DNA of 64,000 nucleotides, from positions 1-64,000 of the forward strand of contig CAZFPO010000004.1 of NCBI GenBank assembly GCA_964521105.1. Direction: 5' to 3'. Positions 19,461 through 30,419 of the stretch are shown here, piece by piece. The translations under genes were made by a program, and so were the position numbers. The notes under the pieces are model-generated. The model searched no databases and was not told where the DNA came from. It worked only from the letters and a program-made list of their open reading frames with translations. The DNA comes from JAQUGA01 sp964521105. GTDB lineage: Bacteria > Bacteroidota > Bacteroidia > Bacteroidales > WCHB1-69. Every line of letters begins with the position of its first letter. The stretch's first letter is position 1.

Positions 19461-19468
19461 TATATTTG
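19461..19468 (+). promoter_or_regulatory. Candidate -7 box of pckA
   Basis: TATATTTG followed by CC matches TAnnTTTG, 29 bp before the pckA start. No TTG is visible at the expected -33 position. Confidence 0.4.
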
Positions 19469-19497
19469 CCAGCAATACAATAAACTTATTTTTTATT

Positions 19498-21768
19498 ATG
19501 AAAGCAGTTAATAAAAACGTTGATTTAGATTTAAGTATCTATGGAATTCAAAATCCGAAACAAATTTATTATAACATTTCGTACGATGATTTGTTTTTGC
19601 ACGAAACAGACCCTAATCTAGAAGGTTATGAAAAAGGATTTGTAACAAATTCGGGAACAGTTGCAGTTGACACTGGTATTTTCACAGGTCGTTCGCCAAA
19701 AGACAAATACATAGTTAAAGATTCGGAAACCGAAAATAACGTTTGGTGGGCATCTCCAGGTAAAAAAGGCTCCGACAATAAACCAATTGATGAGAACATT
19801 TGGAATAATCTTAAAGAAACTAGTTACAAACAATTATCGGGTAAAAAACTTTACGTTATGGATGCCTATGTTGGTGCTAACATCAACACCCGAATGAGCA
19901 TTCGTGTAATTACTGAAGTGGCTTGGGCTGCTCATTTTGTAAAAAACATGTTTATTCGCCCTAGTGAAGAGGAACTTAAAAACTTCAAACCTGATTTTGT
20001 AATGCTGCATGCATGCAAAACGGTAAATTCTTTATGGCATGAACAAAATCTTAATAGCGATGTATATGTTGCTTTTAATTTAAAAGAAAAAATGGCGGTT
20101 GTTGGCGGTTCATGGTATGGCGGTGAAATTAAAAAGGGATTTTTCTCGGTTATGAACTATTTCATGCCTCTACAAAACATAGCATCGATGCACTGCTCGG
20201 CAAATATGGGAAAAGATGGCAGTACTGCAATTTTCTTTGGCTTGTCAGGAACTGGCAAAACTACTCTATCTGCTGACCCAGACCGTTTTTTAATTGGTGA
20301 TGATGAACATGGTTGGGACGAGGATGGAGTTTTCAATTACGAAGGCGGTTGTTATGCCAAATGTATCGATCTTGATAGAGAAAAAGAGCCCGACATTTTT
20401 AATGCTATCCGTAGAGATGCCCTTCTAGAAAATGTTGTGTATGATGAAAAAACTGGTGAAGTAAACTATAAAAGTGGAATCAAAACCGAAAACACTCGGG
20501 TTTCTTATCCAATTTATCATATTAACAATATTGTAACACCCGTATCAAAAGGAACTCATCCAAAAAAAATAATCTTTTTAACAGCAGATGCCTTTGGTGT
20601 TTTACCCCCTGTTTCAAAGTTAACCAACGATCAGGCGATGTATTATTTTCTAAGTGGATTTACTTCCAAATTAGCCGGCACCGAACGTGGTGTTAAAGAG
20701 CCTCAACCAACTTTTTCACCTGCTTTTGGAGCTCCTTTCCTTCTGCTAAACCCGATTGTTTATGCAAAGGCTCTTTCCGAAAAAATGAAACAACATAATG
20801 CTACCGCTTATTTGGTGAATACTGGATGGAGTGGTGGTCCTTATGGTGTTGGAAAAAGAATTGATTTACCTTCTACACGAAAAATTATTAGTGCAATTTT
20901 AGATGGTAGCATCGACCGTAGTGAATTCGCCGAAATGGAAGCCTTTGGGTTAATGATTCCAAAAGAAATAAATGGTGTAGACCCTAATATACTATCTCCA
21001 AAAAACACTTGGAAATATCCCTCAGCTTACGACGAACAAGCTCAAATCTTAGCCGATAAATTCATTGACAATTTCCAAAAATTCAACGACACTGAAGAAG
21101 GAAAAAGATTGGTAGCCGCTGGTCCGAGAAACAAACACATGAAGGACTTCTATAATTATTACCAAACAAAAATTGAAAAACTCGAGAACGAACACAAAGA
21201 AGAAATAACTCGCTTAAGAGACCAAATTTACATCCTTCAAAACGCATTTAGCGAATATATTTCGTTTAATTCAATAAATACTAATTATAAAAATCGCGAA
21301 CTTAAACGACATATCCCAATGGAAGTTTTTGTTGGCTCCGATAACCAAAAAGATTGGGATATCGTATTTAAATCACTCCGTGAAATCATAAAAACGATTG
21401 GTTTTGATTTTTATACACCAAGTAAAAAATTACAAAAATACAGCGAACGTATTGTGGTTAGTCAATCGGAGTTCAGTATAAAAAATTTATACACCATTTT
21501 GGATTCATTATACAATACGCTTAAAGGCTCAACCCACGAAAATAAAACAATCAAGCTAACATTTAACAACTTTGTATCTGCAACAAAACATATTCCAGAG
21601 TTTGTTATTAAAATTGGCTCGTTAATTATCATCAAAATCACCGACGAAGACAATAATCAACAAATTAAAACCATTAAGCTATCCATTTCGAATATGATTC
21701 ACATTGATAAGCATATTGGTTTATTGCAAAATCCAAGTCAGTTAATTAAAGAACTCCATAATTTCTAA
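19498..21768 (+). CDS. pckA: ATP-dependent PEP carboxykinase with novel C-terminal extension
   Basis: 756 residues, about 215 longer than usual ATP-type PEPCK (about 540). Residues 1 to ~542 are a complete enzyme: [12 protein letters not shown] near the N terminus, the kinase P-loop GLSGTGKTT (248-256), [20 protein letters not shown], and a normal end around LVAAGP. It decarboxylates oxaloacetate to PEP with ATP, or runs in reverse in fermenters. The same frame continues into a charged coiled coil (about 553-580, [19 protein letters not shown]) and a globular alpha/beta-looking domain (about 595-756) that I do not recognise. No stop or frameshift is visible at the junction, and a clean terminator follows the extended gene. 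Confidence 0.92.
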   Translation: MKAVNKNVDLDLSIYGIQNPKQIYYNISYDDLFLHETDPNLEGYEKGFVTNSGTVAVDTGIFTGRSPKDKYIVKDSETENNVWWASPGKKGSDNKPIDENIWNNLKETSYKQLSGKKLYVMDAYVGANINTRMSIRVITEVAWAAHFVKNMFIRPSEEELKNFKPDFVMLHACKTVNSLWHEQNLNSDVYVAFNLKEKMAVVGGSWYGGEIKKGFFSVMNYFMPLQNIASMHCSANMGKDGSTAIFFGLSGTGKTTLSADPDRFLIGDDEHGWDEDGVFNYEGGCYAKCIDLDREKEPDIFNAIRRDALLENVVYDEKTGEVNYKSGIKTENTRVSYPIYHINNIVTPVSKGTHPKKIIFLTADAFGVLPPVSKLTNDQAMYYFLSGFTSKLAGTERGVKEPQPTFSPAFGAPFLLLNPIVYAKALSEKMKQHNATAYLVNTGWSGGPYGVGKRIDLPSTRKIISAILDGSIDRSEFAEMEAFGLMIPKEINGVDPNILSPKNTWKYPSAYDEQAQILADKFIDNFQKFNDTEEGKRLVAAGPRNKHMKDFYNYYQTKIEKLENEHKEEITRLRDQIYILQNAFSEYISFNSINTNYKNRELKRHIPMEVFVGSDNQKDWDIVFKSLREIIKTIGFDFYTPSKKLQKYSERIVVSQSEFSIKNLYTILDSLYNTLKGSTHENKTIKLTFNNFVSATKHIPEFVIKIGSLIIIKITDEDNNQQIKTIKLSISNMIHIDKHIGLLQNPSQLIKELHNF

Positions 21769-21784
21769 ACGAATTTAATTGAAT

Positions 21785-21819
21785 AAAAAAAGCGTAAATA
21801 ATATTTACGCTTTTTTTTA
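21785..21819 (+). terminator. Rho-independent terminator after pckA
   Basis: A perfect inverted repeat, GCGTAAAT/ATTTACGC with a 3-base loop, is flanked by an A-run and a T-run and starts 17 bp after the pckA stop. The stem is symmetric, so it could also act on the other strand. Confidence 0.85.
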
Positions 21820-21864
21820 TATATTTGATGTGTTTATTTTTTACAATAACCAACTTTTCACCTA

Positions 21865-24654
21865 ATGAAAAAAACATTTTGCCTTTTTGTTTTATTGGCA
21901 TCTTTAAATTTCAATAATATTTTTGCTGCAACTTATACTGTAATTAACACAAACGATTCGGGTGCAGGTTCACTCCGTCAAGCCATAACAGATGCTAACG
22001 GCTCAAACGGGCCTCAAACCATTCAATTTAACATTCCAAATTCAGACATAAACTACAATGTAATTTCGAATACTTGGAAAATCACATTAAACACTACGCT
22101 CCCAATGATAATTAAACCCTTAATTACCATTGATGCTACAACGCAAACAGCTAATCAAGGAAATACAAACCCTTTTGGACCCGAAATAGAATTAAATTGT
22201 AGTAGTTTATTAACTTTTGGATTTCGCATAGCAACCTTTGGAAATACAATAAAAGGATTTATTATTAATGGGTTTGATTTTGGAATTCAGATATATGGTA
22301 ACATACAGGACAATATTATTACAGAAAATTACATTGGATGCAATTATTCTGGAACCATTGCGATTCCAAATAACTATGGAATCGGATTATTTGGAAATTC
22401 AAACCATACATTAATTTCAAACAATTTAATTTCTGGAAATTCACAATCGGGAATTATCATATCAACGGGTAATCAAAACAAAATTTTTGGCAATAGAATT
22501 GGAACTGACAAAACAGGAAATTTTCCACTCTCAAATACTAATGGAATTATCATAAATGAATCATTTGCAAATCAAGTGGGCGGTGATTTATTTAATGATC
22601 GAAATATTATATCAGGGAACACAGATGCAGGTATTATTATTAATGATTTTTATAGCATGTCAAATACAATATACAACAATTTTATTGGAGTAAACATAAA
22701 TTGTAATGATACTTTACCTAATCAAAATGGAATAATAATAAATTCAGCATCAGCGAATATGATTGGTAATAGTGGTCCAAATTTCAGAAATATAATATCT
22801 GGCAACCGTTCCACTGGAATTGTTTTGAATGGCACTGGTACAAATGTCAATGAAATAAAAAACAATTTCATCGGTACCGACTCTACCGGAACTATAGCCA
22901 TGAGTAATGCATACGGAATCATCATAAAAATGGATGCCGACCGTAATACAATCGGTGGTTCAACCGCAAGCGAAAGAAATATCATTTCAGCAAATCTCGA
23001 AATTGGTGTTTATATTGAATCCAGCGATAGCAATGTTGTCTCGGGAAATTTTATTGGAACCAATGTAAATGGAACAGAAACTTTTAGAAAAAATGGAGTA
23101 TTAATTCAAGCCAACGGGATTGAAATCAACACCGTATCAAAATATAATCGAATTGGAGGATATACCGAAGGTGAACGAAATATCATCTCAGGAAATAGAG
23201 TTTATGGAGCCATTTATTATGGAAATTGTTCGTTAAACAACATTGTAGGAAATTACATTGGCACCGATGTCAGCGGAAGTTTTTCTATCCCTAATGCAAC
23301 AGGAATTTGTGTTGACGCCGCTTCAAATCATAATATGATTGAGCAAAATTTACTATCTGGAAATGTCAGTTATGGAATTTTCATAGTTACCACAGGCAGT
23401 TATTACAATACGTTTAGAGCAAATTTAGTCGGAACAAATGCAACGGGTACTTCTGCCATTCCAAACGATGTTGGAATAATAATCGGTGGTGGTGCAAAAT
23501 ATAATCTGATTGGTGGTGATAATCCTGCTGATAGAAACATTTTTTCAGGAAATAATTATTCTGGTATAGAAATAAGTGATAACACGACCGATTCAAACCA
23601 AATTATTGGAAATTTTATTGGTACTGACATTACCGGTAATGTAGCTTTAAGTAATTACTATGGAATTGCAATGAGTAGTTTAAGTAGTCATTCGTTGATT
23701 GACCGAAATATTATTTCAGGAAACACATCGTGTGGGATGATTTTAACCGATAATACACATCATAACAAAATTATCAGTAATTTAATTGGTATTGGTAAAG
23801 ATGGTAATACCCCAATTGGAAATGGTGCAACGGGTGTTGTCATAGCTTTTGGAGCTTCGTATAATAAAATTGGAAACATTGGACATGGGAATTATATTGC
23901 AAACAACGATTCGGGTGGAGTTGTAGTTATGGGAAGCAACACTTTACACAATAGAATTTCGGCTAATTCAATTTATAATAATTCATTTTTAGGAATAGAT
24001 TTATTGCCCGAAGGCGTAAACTCAAACGATGCTGGTGATGCTGACAGTGGACCAAACAACTTGCAAAATTATCCTGTTATTACTTCAACTGGTTATAATT
24101 CATTTACTGGTCGAACTTTTATAACTGGAACATTGGATACTCCTTATAATTCCGAAAACTCAATTGAAATATTCAAAGTTGAAACCAACGATATTTTCAA
24201 TCATGGTCAAGGAAAAGTGTTTTTAGGAAATACAAATCCTGATGTAAATGGAAATTGGACAATTTCGATTGTGGGTTTAATTACTGGAGATATTATCACT
24301 GCTACTGCCACGGATTCAGCAGATTGCACATCTGAATTTTCTCAAAATTATTCTGTAACTGTTGAAATTGATGTCATAAACTCTTTCGAAAACAGATTTA
24401 CAGTTTATCCAAATCCAAGCAACGGAGAAGTAAATTGTGAGTTTGTTGCAAAAAATTCCGATTTTTATGAAATTTGTTTGAATGACTTGTTTGGAAAGGA
24501 AATTCATGTCTTATTCGAGGGTTACTTTGTTTCAGGAATTAACAATTTTCATTTTTCACTTTCCGACCAAATATTAAAACAAGGAAATTACATCCTTTCG
24601 ATAAAGGAAAAAGGAAACGTTGTAAATTCAAAAATCATTACTTATATTGAATAA
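21865..24654 (+). CDS. Secreted parallel beta-helix protein with T9SS sorting domain
   Basis: 929 residues. A signal peptide (to about residue 22) precedes a GAGSLRQAI start motif at about 38-46 that is common in secreted Bacteroidota beta-helix proteins. The bulk (about 80-730) is a right-handed parallel beta-helix built of repeats of the GNFIGTD..G..A.PN..GI and RNIISGN kind. The C-terminal ~80 residues (FTVYPNPSNGE onward) are a T9SS sorting domain. It is probably a large cell-surface or secreted protein, perhaps carbohydrate-binding or adhesive; no catalytic residues were recognised. It is a paralogue of the interrupted gene at 25437-27473. Confidence 0.85.
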   Translation: MKKTFCLFVLLASLNFNNIFAATYTVINTNDSGAGSLRQAITDANGSNGPQTIQFNIPNSDINYNVISNTWKITLNTTLPMIIKPLITIDATTQTANQGNTNPFGPEIELNCSSLLTFGFRIATFGNTIKGFIINGFDFGIQIYGNIQDNIITENYIGCNYSGTIAIPNNYGIGLFGNSNHTLISNNLISGNSQSGIIISTGNQNKIFGNRIGTDKTGNFPLSNTNGIIINESFANQVGGDLFNDRNIISGNTDAGIIINDFYSMSNTIYNNFIGVNINCNDTLPNQNGIIINSASANMIGNSGPNFRNIISGNRSTGIVLNGTGTNVNEIKNNFIGTDSTGTIAMSNAYGIIIKMDADRNTIGGSTASERNIISANLEIGVYIESSDSNVVSGNFIGTNVNGTETFRKNGVLIQANGIEINTVSKYNRIGGYTEGERNIISGNRVYGAIYYGNCSLNNIVGNYIGTDVSGSFSIPNATGICVDAASNHNMIEQNLLSGNVSYGIFIVTTGSYYNTFRANLVGTNATGTSAIPNDVGIIIGGGAKYNLIGGDNPADRNIFSGNNYSGIEISDNTTDSNQIIGNFIGTDITGNVALSNYYGIAMSSLSSHSLIDRNIISGNTSCGMILTDNTHHNKIISNLIGIGKDGNTPIGNGATGVVIAFGASYNKIGNIGHGNYIANNDSGGVVVMGSNTLHNRISANSIYNNSFLGIDLLPEGVNSNDAGDADSGPNNLQNYPVITSTGYNSFTGRTFITGTLDTPYNSENSIEIFKVETNDIFNHGQGKVFLGNTNPDVNGNWTISIVGLITGDIITATATDSADCTSEFSQNYSVTVEIDVINSFENRFTVYPNPSNGEVNCEFVAKNSDFYEICLNDLFGKEIHVLFEGYFVSGINNFHFSLSDQILKQGNYILSIKEKGNVVNSKIITYIE

Positions 24655-24691
24655 CTAATAAAATATTTATTTAACTATAAACATTTTAAAA

Positions 24692-25421
24692 ATGAAAAAA
24701 CATAGCCACAAAGGCACAAAGACACTAAGTAACCACTAAGAAAAATAATGAAAAAACTTTGTGAACCTTTGAGCCTTAGTGACTTCGTGGCAGAAATAAA
24801 AGAAAAAAAAATGAAAAAGCATAGCCACAAAGGCACAAAGACACCAAGAAACCACTAATAATAATAAATATTTGTGAACCTTTGAGCCTTAGTGACTTCG
24901 TGGCAGAAATAAAAAAAGAAAAAAATGAAAGAATATAGCCACAAAGGCACAAAAACACTAAGTAATCACTAAGAAAAATAATATAAATCTTTGTGAACCT
25001 TTGAGTCTTAGTGTCTTCGTGGCAGAAAAAAAGAAAAAAAAATGAAAAAGCATAGCCACAAAGGCACAAAGACACCAAGTAACCACTAAGAATAATAAAA
25101 AAATCTTTGTGAACCTTTGAGCCTCCGTGTCTTCGTGGCAGAAAAAAAGAAAAAAAATGAAAAAGCATAGCCACAAAGGCACAAAGACACCAAGTAACCA
25201 CTAANNNNNNNNNNNNNNNNNNNNNNNNNNNNNNNNNNNNNNNNNNNNNNNNNNNNNNNNNNNNNNNNNNNNNNNNNNNNNNNNNNNNNNNNNNNNNNNN
25301 NNNNAAAAAAAATGAAAAAGCATAGCCACAAAGGCACAAAGACACCAAGTAACCACTAAGAATAATAAAAAAAATCTTTGTGAACCTTTGAGCCTTAGTG
25401 TCTTCGTGGCATAAATAAAAA
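24692..25421 (+). repeat. Tandem array of ~115-120 bp imperfect palindromes
   Basis: At least six units start at 24692, 24811, 24925, 25042, 25157 and 25312; the fifth runs into the assembly gap. Each unit has a left arm GCCACAAAGGCACAAAGACAC and a right arm ending CTTAGTGTCTTCGTGGC. The two are imperfect reverse complements around an AT-rich centre, so each unit could form a long hairpin. Units differ by scattered substitutions and small length changes. Similar GGCACAAAGACAC elements occur in many Bacteroidota genomes. Open frames on the minus strand across the units recur once per repeat and are not genes. The array fills the whole 782-bp space between the two beta-helix genes. Confidence 0.9.
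25205..25304. other. Assembly gap (100 N)
   Basis: Exactly 100 unresolved bases fall inside the tandem array. One hundred is the conventional placeholder for a gap of unknown size, so the true number of repeat units is unknown. Confidence 0.99.
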
Positions 25422-25436
25422 TTAATCGCAAACACC

Positions 25437-27473
25437 ATGAAAAAAACACTTATATTTCTCTTTTCCTTTTTATGGATTTGTTCAATAAATGCTACGGTGT
25501 TTACTGTTATTAACACAAATAACACTGGAGCAGGCAGCTTGCGTCAAGCTATTGATTTAGCAAACAGCTCAAACGGACCACATTCCATATTATTCAATAT
25601 TCCCACAACTGACCCCAATTATAATTCCACAACAGGAGTATGGAAAATTACTGTTTTATCAAATTATAATTACATAATTAAAAGTAATATAACTATCGAT
25701 GGCACCAGTCAAACAACAAATCAAGGCAATACAAATCCAAATGGACCAGAAATACAGATTGACGGGAACGAAAACACCGCAAATTACTGCTTTGGAGTAT
25801 TGAATTCTTCAAATATTACCATTAAAGGATTTATCATCAGTCGTTTTATAATTGGAATTCAAATTTATGGCAACACGTCTGCCAATAATACAATTATTGG
25901 AAATTACATCGGCACCAATTACAACGCTACAGATACCGCTGGAAATTATATCGGAATAGAATTTATTGCTGGTACACACCACAACAGAATTGGCGGCACT
26001 ACTGCCGAAGAACGAAATATTGTTTCGGGAAACCAACACATTGGAATTCGCATAGTTGATGCTAGTTATAATCAAGTTATTGGTAATTATGTGGGCACCA
26101 ACCGAACAGGAACCGCTGCTTTAAAAAATTACGATGGTATAAGCATCGAAGGTTTTGCAAAATTCAATACCGTTGGTGGAATAACCAGCCAAGAACGAAA
26201 TATTGTATCTGGAAATACAGCTTATGGTATTCCAGCTTTTGGTTCGGGAGTTGAAGGCAACATTATTATTGGAAATTATATTGGAACTGATGTAAATGGC
26301 ACCTTTGCAATTCCAAATACATACGGAGTGTTATTTGATGATGGTTCGCATGGAAACACTTTGGGAGGCTCCACACCTGCTCACCGCAATATCCTTTCGG
26401 GCAATTCCGGCTATGGTGTTTTTATTTATAACATGGGAACAAATTCCAATATTGTTCAAGGAAACTATATTGGAACCGATGTAACCGGTATAAATGCAGT
26501 TCCTAATGCCATTGGAATTGTTGTAGATGGTGCTGCATTTAAACATACCATCGATAACAATATTATTTCGGCAAATTTGCAAGAAGGAATTTATATTCAC
26601 ATTACAGGTTGAGATAGTACCATAATTACTCGGAATAAAATTGGCGTAAATGTCTCCGGAGCTGCCATGGGAAATGGTCAGGATGGAATTCGAATTTCGG
26701 AAGGACCAAAAAACACAACAATAGGTGGAAGTATAGAGAATGCAAACATCATTGCAAACAATCACGGAGCTGGAATCTCGTTAATCTCACCTAACGATAT
26801 TTTTCATGAAATTACATTTAATTCCATATTCAACAACGCAGGTTTAGGCATTGATATCTTCCCTTTTGGAGCTAATATAAATGATGCTGGCGATAACGAC
26901 AATGGACCAAATCAAATGATGAATTATCCCGTTATTGACACCATCTATAATGCTCAAGAAACTGGAAAACTCATCATTAAAGGTCGTATAGATACTCAAA
27001 ATCCTGAACTTTCTACCATTCATCTTTATCTTTCCGAACTTGATCCATCGGGATATGGCGAAGGCAAACAGTATATTTCAACAACAATAAGTGATAATCT
27101 TGGATATTGGGCTGATACCATTCAAGGAATTTCTCTTACAGATTTCATCACAGCAACTGCAACAAATCCACAAAACTGTACTTCCGAATTTTCAATGAGT
27201 CGAAACTCATTTATTTCAGCTAAAATTAGTATAGAACCACTAAACCAAACTTTTACGATAAGTCCAAATCCAAGCAATGGAAATTTTATAATTAGTTGTC
27301 CTAATTCAGGATTCATATCGATTTATGCTAGCATTGGTAATTTAGTCTATTCTCAAAAAATAAACAATACATTAAATCAAATAAATCTATCGCTTGAATC
27401 GGGTATTTACAAAATTGTTTTTAAAAATGAAGAAGGTAAAACACACCAAAAAACATTGCTAATTCAGAAATAA
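25437..27473 (+). pseudogene. Parallel beta-helix T9SS protein interrupted by in-frame TGA
   Basis: The reading frame from 25437 runs for 391 codons, meets a TGA at 26610-26612 and continues in the same frame to 27473, about 678 codons in all. Before the stop are a signal peptide, GAGSLRQAI and beta-helix repeats; after it are more repeats and a T9SS tail (FTISPNPSNGNF onward). The break falls inside a repeat (ITG, stop, DSTIITRNKIG), and no bases are missing relative to the repeat pattern, so one substitution explains it. TGA ends other genes here, for example the CAAX protease, so recoding is unlikely. Either a recent nonsense mutation or a base error. Without the tail the truncated product could not be sorted. 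Confidence 0.8.
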
Positions 27474-27479
27474 TATTTA

Positions 27480-28244
27480 CTATTTCTTGGGTTTTAATCC
27501 CTGCTTTTTTTCTTTAACACCCTCCATTTGCTTTTCAACCGAATTTTGAATAAAAATAATTTTGTCATTAATGATTTTATCATTATTAATAATTTGCTCA
27601 TTAATAGTATCTATATTTTTTTCAAATTGACTTTTTACTTCTTCAATTATAGCTTTACTATCATTTATTTGCGATGTTAAATTATCTTTTAAATCAGCAT
27701 TTTGCCTATATAAATTTAAATTAAAATCCCTAATTTGTTTATCAAATTCCAATTTGAGTTCACTCATTTCCTTTTTTAATAATTCATTTTCAGAATTTAG
27801 AGTTAAAATTAATTTTTCTTCATTTTCCCTCATTTTTGTATGAATTAATTTTAATTTTCGAGAAAATAAAAACCAAAACATTAAAAAAACTGCTATAAAA
27901 CCAATAATCATAATTATCGCAATATACTTTCGCAAAATAAAAGCATCACTTATATTGCTTGTTTGACTTTTAAGCAACTCGATAGAACTGTTAATATTCG
28001 ATTGATTTTCCAAATTTTTATTAATCGAAGTATTAAGCATTATAAACAAACTATCGGTTTTGCTGTTTTGCATGGCAACTATCACCTTTAATTCGTTCAA
28101 ACTCATTTTTAAAATTGCATTAGTTTTTTGCAACGCAACTAACTCATTATTTTGAGCAGGTTTAACAACTATTGGTTTACTGTATTGTGCATTTGTAAAT
28201 GCAACAAACAAAACTATCGCTATGATTAATGTAATTTTTTTCAT
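27480..28244 (-). CDS. Membrane-anchored coiled-coil protein, unknown
   Basis: 254 residues: a signal peptide (to about FTNAQ, residue 20), a helical region 35-105, one strong membrane segment (about 109-128) and a long charged coiled coil (about 135-240) rich in Lys, Glu, Asn and Ile. If the signal is cleaved, the coiled coil would be cytoplasmic. No family is recognised. It converges on the beta-helix gene, with 6 bp between the stops. Confidence 0.6.
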   Translation of the reverse strand: MKKITLIIAIVLFVAFTNAQYSKPIVVKPAQNNELVALQKTNAILKMSLNELKVIVAMQNSKTDSLFIMLNTSINKNLENQSNINSSIELLKSQTSNISDAFILRKYIAIIMIIGFIAVFLMFWFLFSRKLKLIHTKMRENEEKLILTLNSENELLKKEMSELKLEFDKQIRDFNLNLYRQNADLKDNLTSQINDSKAIIEEVKSQFEKNIDTINEQIINNDKIINDKIIFIQNSVEKQMEGVKEKKQGLKPKK

Positions 28245-28548
28245 ACTTTTATTGTTTTTTATTTTGTAAATATAATAAATTTATTTCATTATTTTGTTAA
28301 TTTTTATTATATTGCTCTAAAAACTATAAATAGATGAAGTTTATTTCATGTAAATACACATATTTAAAACAATAAAAAAATTTACTGATTAAATCAATAA
28401 TTAAAATAATATTATAATTTTAACAAACAATACTATTGTTTTATTAAATAAATTACTATTTTTGAATAAAATAATAAACTATTTATACAATATATGGTAT
28501 AAATAGAATTTCTATGATTTGCCATACTTAACATTTTACATAAAAAAA

Positions 28549-30315
28549 ATGGATAAATCAATTATTATAGGATTATTACAAAATACAGCTATTTTGTTGT
28601 CCTTCTCGATGTTATATCAAAATTTTTGGATTAAAAACGAACGCACTAAAAACATATTTACTAAAATACTTACGGGTATTATTCTTGGTGCATTAGGAAT
28701 AGTAATAATGTATACACCCTGGACTTTTGTGCCTGGAATTTCGTTTGATACACGCTCGATAATGATATCTATTTCGGGTTTATTTTTTGGATTAATTCCA
28801 ACAACAGTATTAATGATAATCACTTCTATTACTCGTTTAATTGTTGGAGGTGATGGTCAATGGATGGGTATCTCTGTAATTATTTCTTCGGGTTTAATTG
28901 GCTTACTTTGGCGACACCTTCGTCCTAATTGGAAATTAAAAAATAATCACTTGGAATTGCTTTCAATGGGATTAGTTGTTCACATAGTGATGTCTGCTTG
29001 TACTTTATTTCTACCAACAGATAAAATATTACTAACATTTGAAGCCATCATTTTGCCACTTATATTCATTTACACACCTGCCACCATGATTATTGGTTTG
29101 GTAATGCTTAAACAATACAAAAATTGGCAAAATAGAAATGCTCAAATAAAACTAAAGGAAACTGAACAAAAATTATCTCAACTGTTAGAAAGTGGTAATA
29201 TTTTCTCTATAATATTAGATAATAAGGGTAATATTCAATTTTGCAACAAATTTTTTAGAGATTCACTAGGCTACAATGATGAAGATATTATCAATAAAAA
29301 TTGGTTTGAAAACTTTATTCCAAATGAAAATAAAGAGTTTGAAATTCAACTATATAATAATGGAATTATATCGAAAAATGTGATTAAACAGATTCAAAAT
29401 GAGATAATTAAAAAAAATTCTCAAATAATTCATGTAATTTGGTATAATATACTGTTGTTTTCCGAAAAAAACGAATGTATTGGTATGGCAAGTATTGGTG
29501 TTGATATCACTAAAATTATTCAATACGAAAAAGAACTAAAAACAATTAACAAAACTATTGAATCTCAGAATGTAGAATATAAGCAAATGAATATTGAGCT
29601 TAAAATTGCTAAGGAAAAAGCAGAAGAAAGTGAACGACTAAAATCAGCCTTTTTAGCAAATATGTCGCACGAAATTAGAACTCCTATGAATGGTATTTTA
29701 GGATTTACAGAACTTTTAAAGAAGGCTGACCTTACTAGCGAACAACAAAAAGAATATATTAAATTAATTGAAACATCGGGTGCTCGATTACTGAATATTA
29801 TTGACGATATTATAAAAATTTCTAAAATTGAGTCAGGCATTATTGACATTAACAAAAATGATATAAGCATTAATAATCTAATTGATTTTAATTACAACTT
29901 TTTTAAATATGAAGCAGAAAAAAAAGGATTATCACTAAGTAACTTCAAAAGCCTTACTCACCCTGATGATTATATTAAAAGTGATTGGGAAAAAATTAAT
30001 ATTATACTTTCAAATCTTATAAAAAATGCCATAAAATTCACTAACGAGGGATTTATTGAATTTGGATACAACACTAATCAAAAAGATATTTTATTTTATG
30101 TAAAAGACAGTGGTAAGGGCATCAAAAAAGATCAAATTGACATAATTTTCGATCGATTTAGACAAGGTAGCGAATCAACAACACGAGGTTATGAAGGAGC
30201 TGGCTTGGGTTTGTCAATAGCTAAAGCGTATGTTCAAAAACTTGGTGGAAACATTTGGGTAGAGAGTACCGAAAATATTGGCTCCACATTTTATTTTAAT
30301 ATTCCAAAAAAATAA
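28549..30315 (+). CDS. Sensor histidine kinase, LytS-like 5TM sensor plus PAS
   Basis: 588 residues from the ATG at 28549; a TTG ten codons upstream is less likely. Order of domains: a five-to-six-segment membrane region (about 1-190) resembling the 5TMR-LYT sensor, with R-rich turns and LIVGGDGQWMG; a PAS domain (about 205-325); a short coiled coil; HisKA with the phospho-acceptor H374 in MSHEIRTPMNG; and HATPase_c with NLIKNAIKFT, DSGKGI and GAGLGLSIAK. No receiver domain is attached and no response regulator gene lies nearby, so the partner is unknown. The ligand cannot be read from the sequence. Confidence 0.88.
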   Translation: MDKSIIIGLLQNTAILLSFSMLYQNFWIKNERTKNIFTKILTGIILGALGIVIMYTPWTFVPGISFDTRSIMISISGLFFGLIPTTVLMIITSITRLIVGGDGQWMGISVIISSGLIGLLWRHLRPNWKLKNNHLELLSMGLVVHIVMSACTLFLPTDKILLTFEAIILPLIFIYTPATMIIGLVMLKQYKNWQNRNAQIKLKETEQKLSQLLESGNIFSIILDNKGNIQFCNKFFRDSLGYNDEDIINKNWFENFIPNENKEFEIQLYNNGIISKNVIKQIQNEIIKKNSQIIHVIWYNILLFSEKNECIGMASIGVDITKIIQYEKELKTINKTIESQNVEYKQMNIELKIAKEKAEESERLKSAFLANMSHEIRTPMNGILGFTELLKKADLTSEQQKEYIKLIETSGARLLNIIDDIIKISKIESGIIDINKNDISINNLIDFNYNFFKYEAEKKGLSLSNFKSLTHPDDYIKSDWEKINIILSNLIKNAIKFTNEGFIEFGYNTNQKDILFYVKDSGKGIKKDQIDIIFDRFRQGSESTTRGYEGAGLGLSIAKAYVQKLGGNIWVESTENIGSTFYFNIPKK

Positions 30316-30419
30316 AACGTAAGTTCAATTAGTAAATGCAACTTTTAGAAGTATTCCTAAATTCATAACCTATTTCCGAATTTTAACATATTATTAATAT
30401 GCTAAAAAATTTATTTTTA

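Noticed and set aside
24692..25421. Shared 11-mer GAACCTTTGAG in both the tandem repeats and the CRISPR repeat
   Set aside because: The match is short and lies in AT-rich sequence with no similarity on either side; it is probably chance and gives no ground for common origin.
24776..25525. Minus-strand ORFs over the tandem repeats (recurring CLCGYAFSFF-like peptides)
   Set aside because: The peptide recurs once per repeat unit, and the frames run through the N gap, which was translated as X. They are repeat artefacts.
26610..26612. TGA in the beta-helix gene as a recoded codon (selenocysteine or alternative code)
   Set aside because: TGA is the normal stop of several genes here, no SECIS-like hairpin was seen just after it, and the site is inside an ordinary structural repeat.
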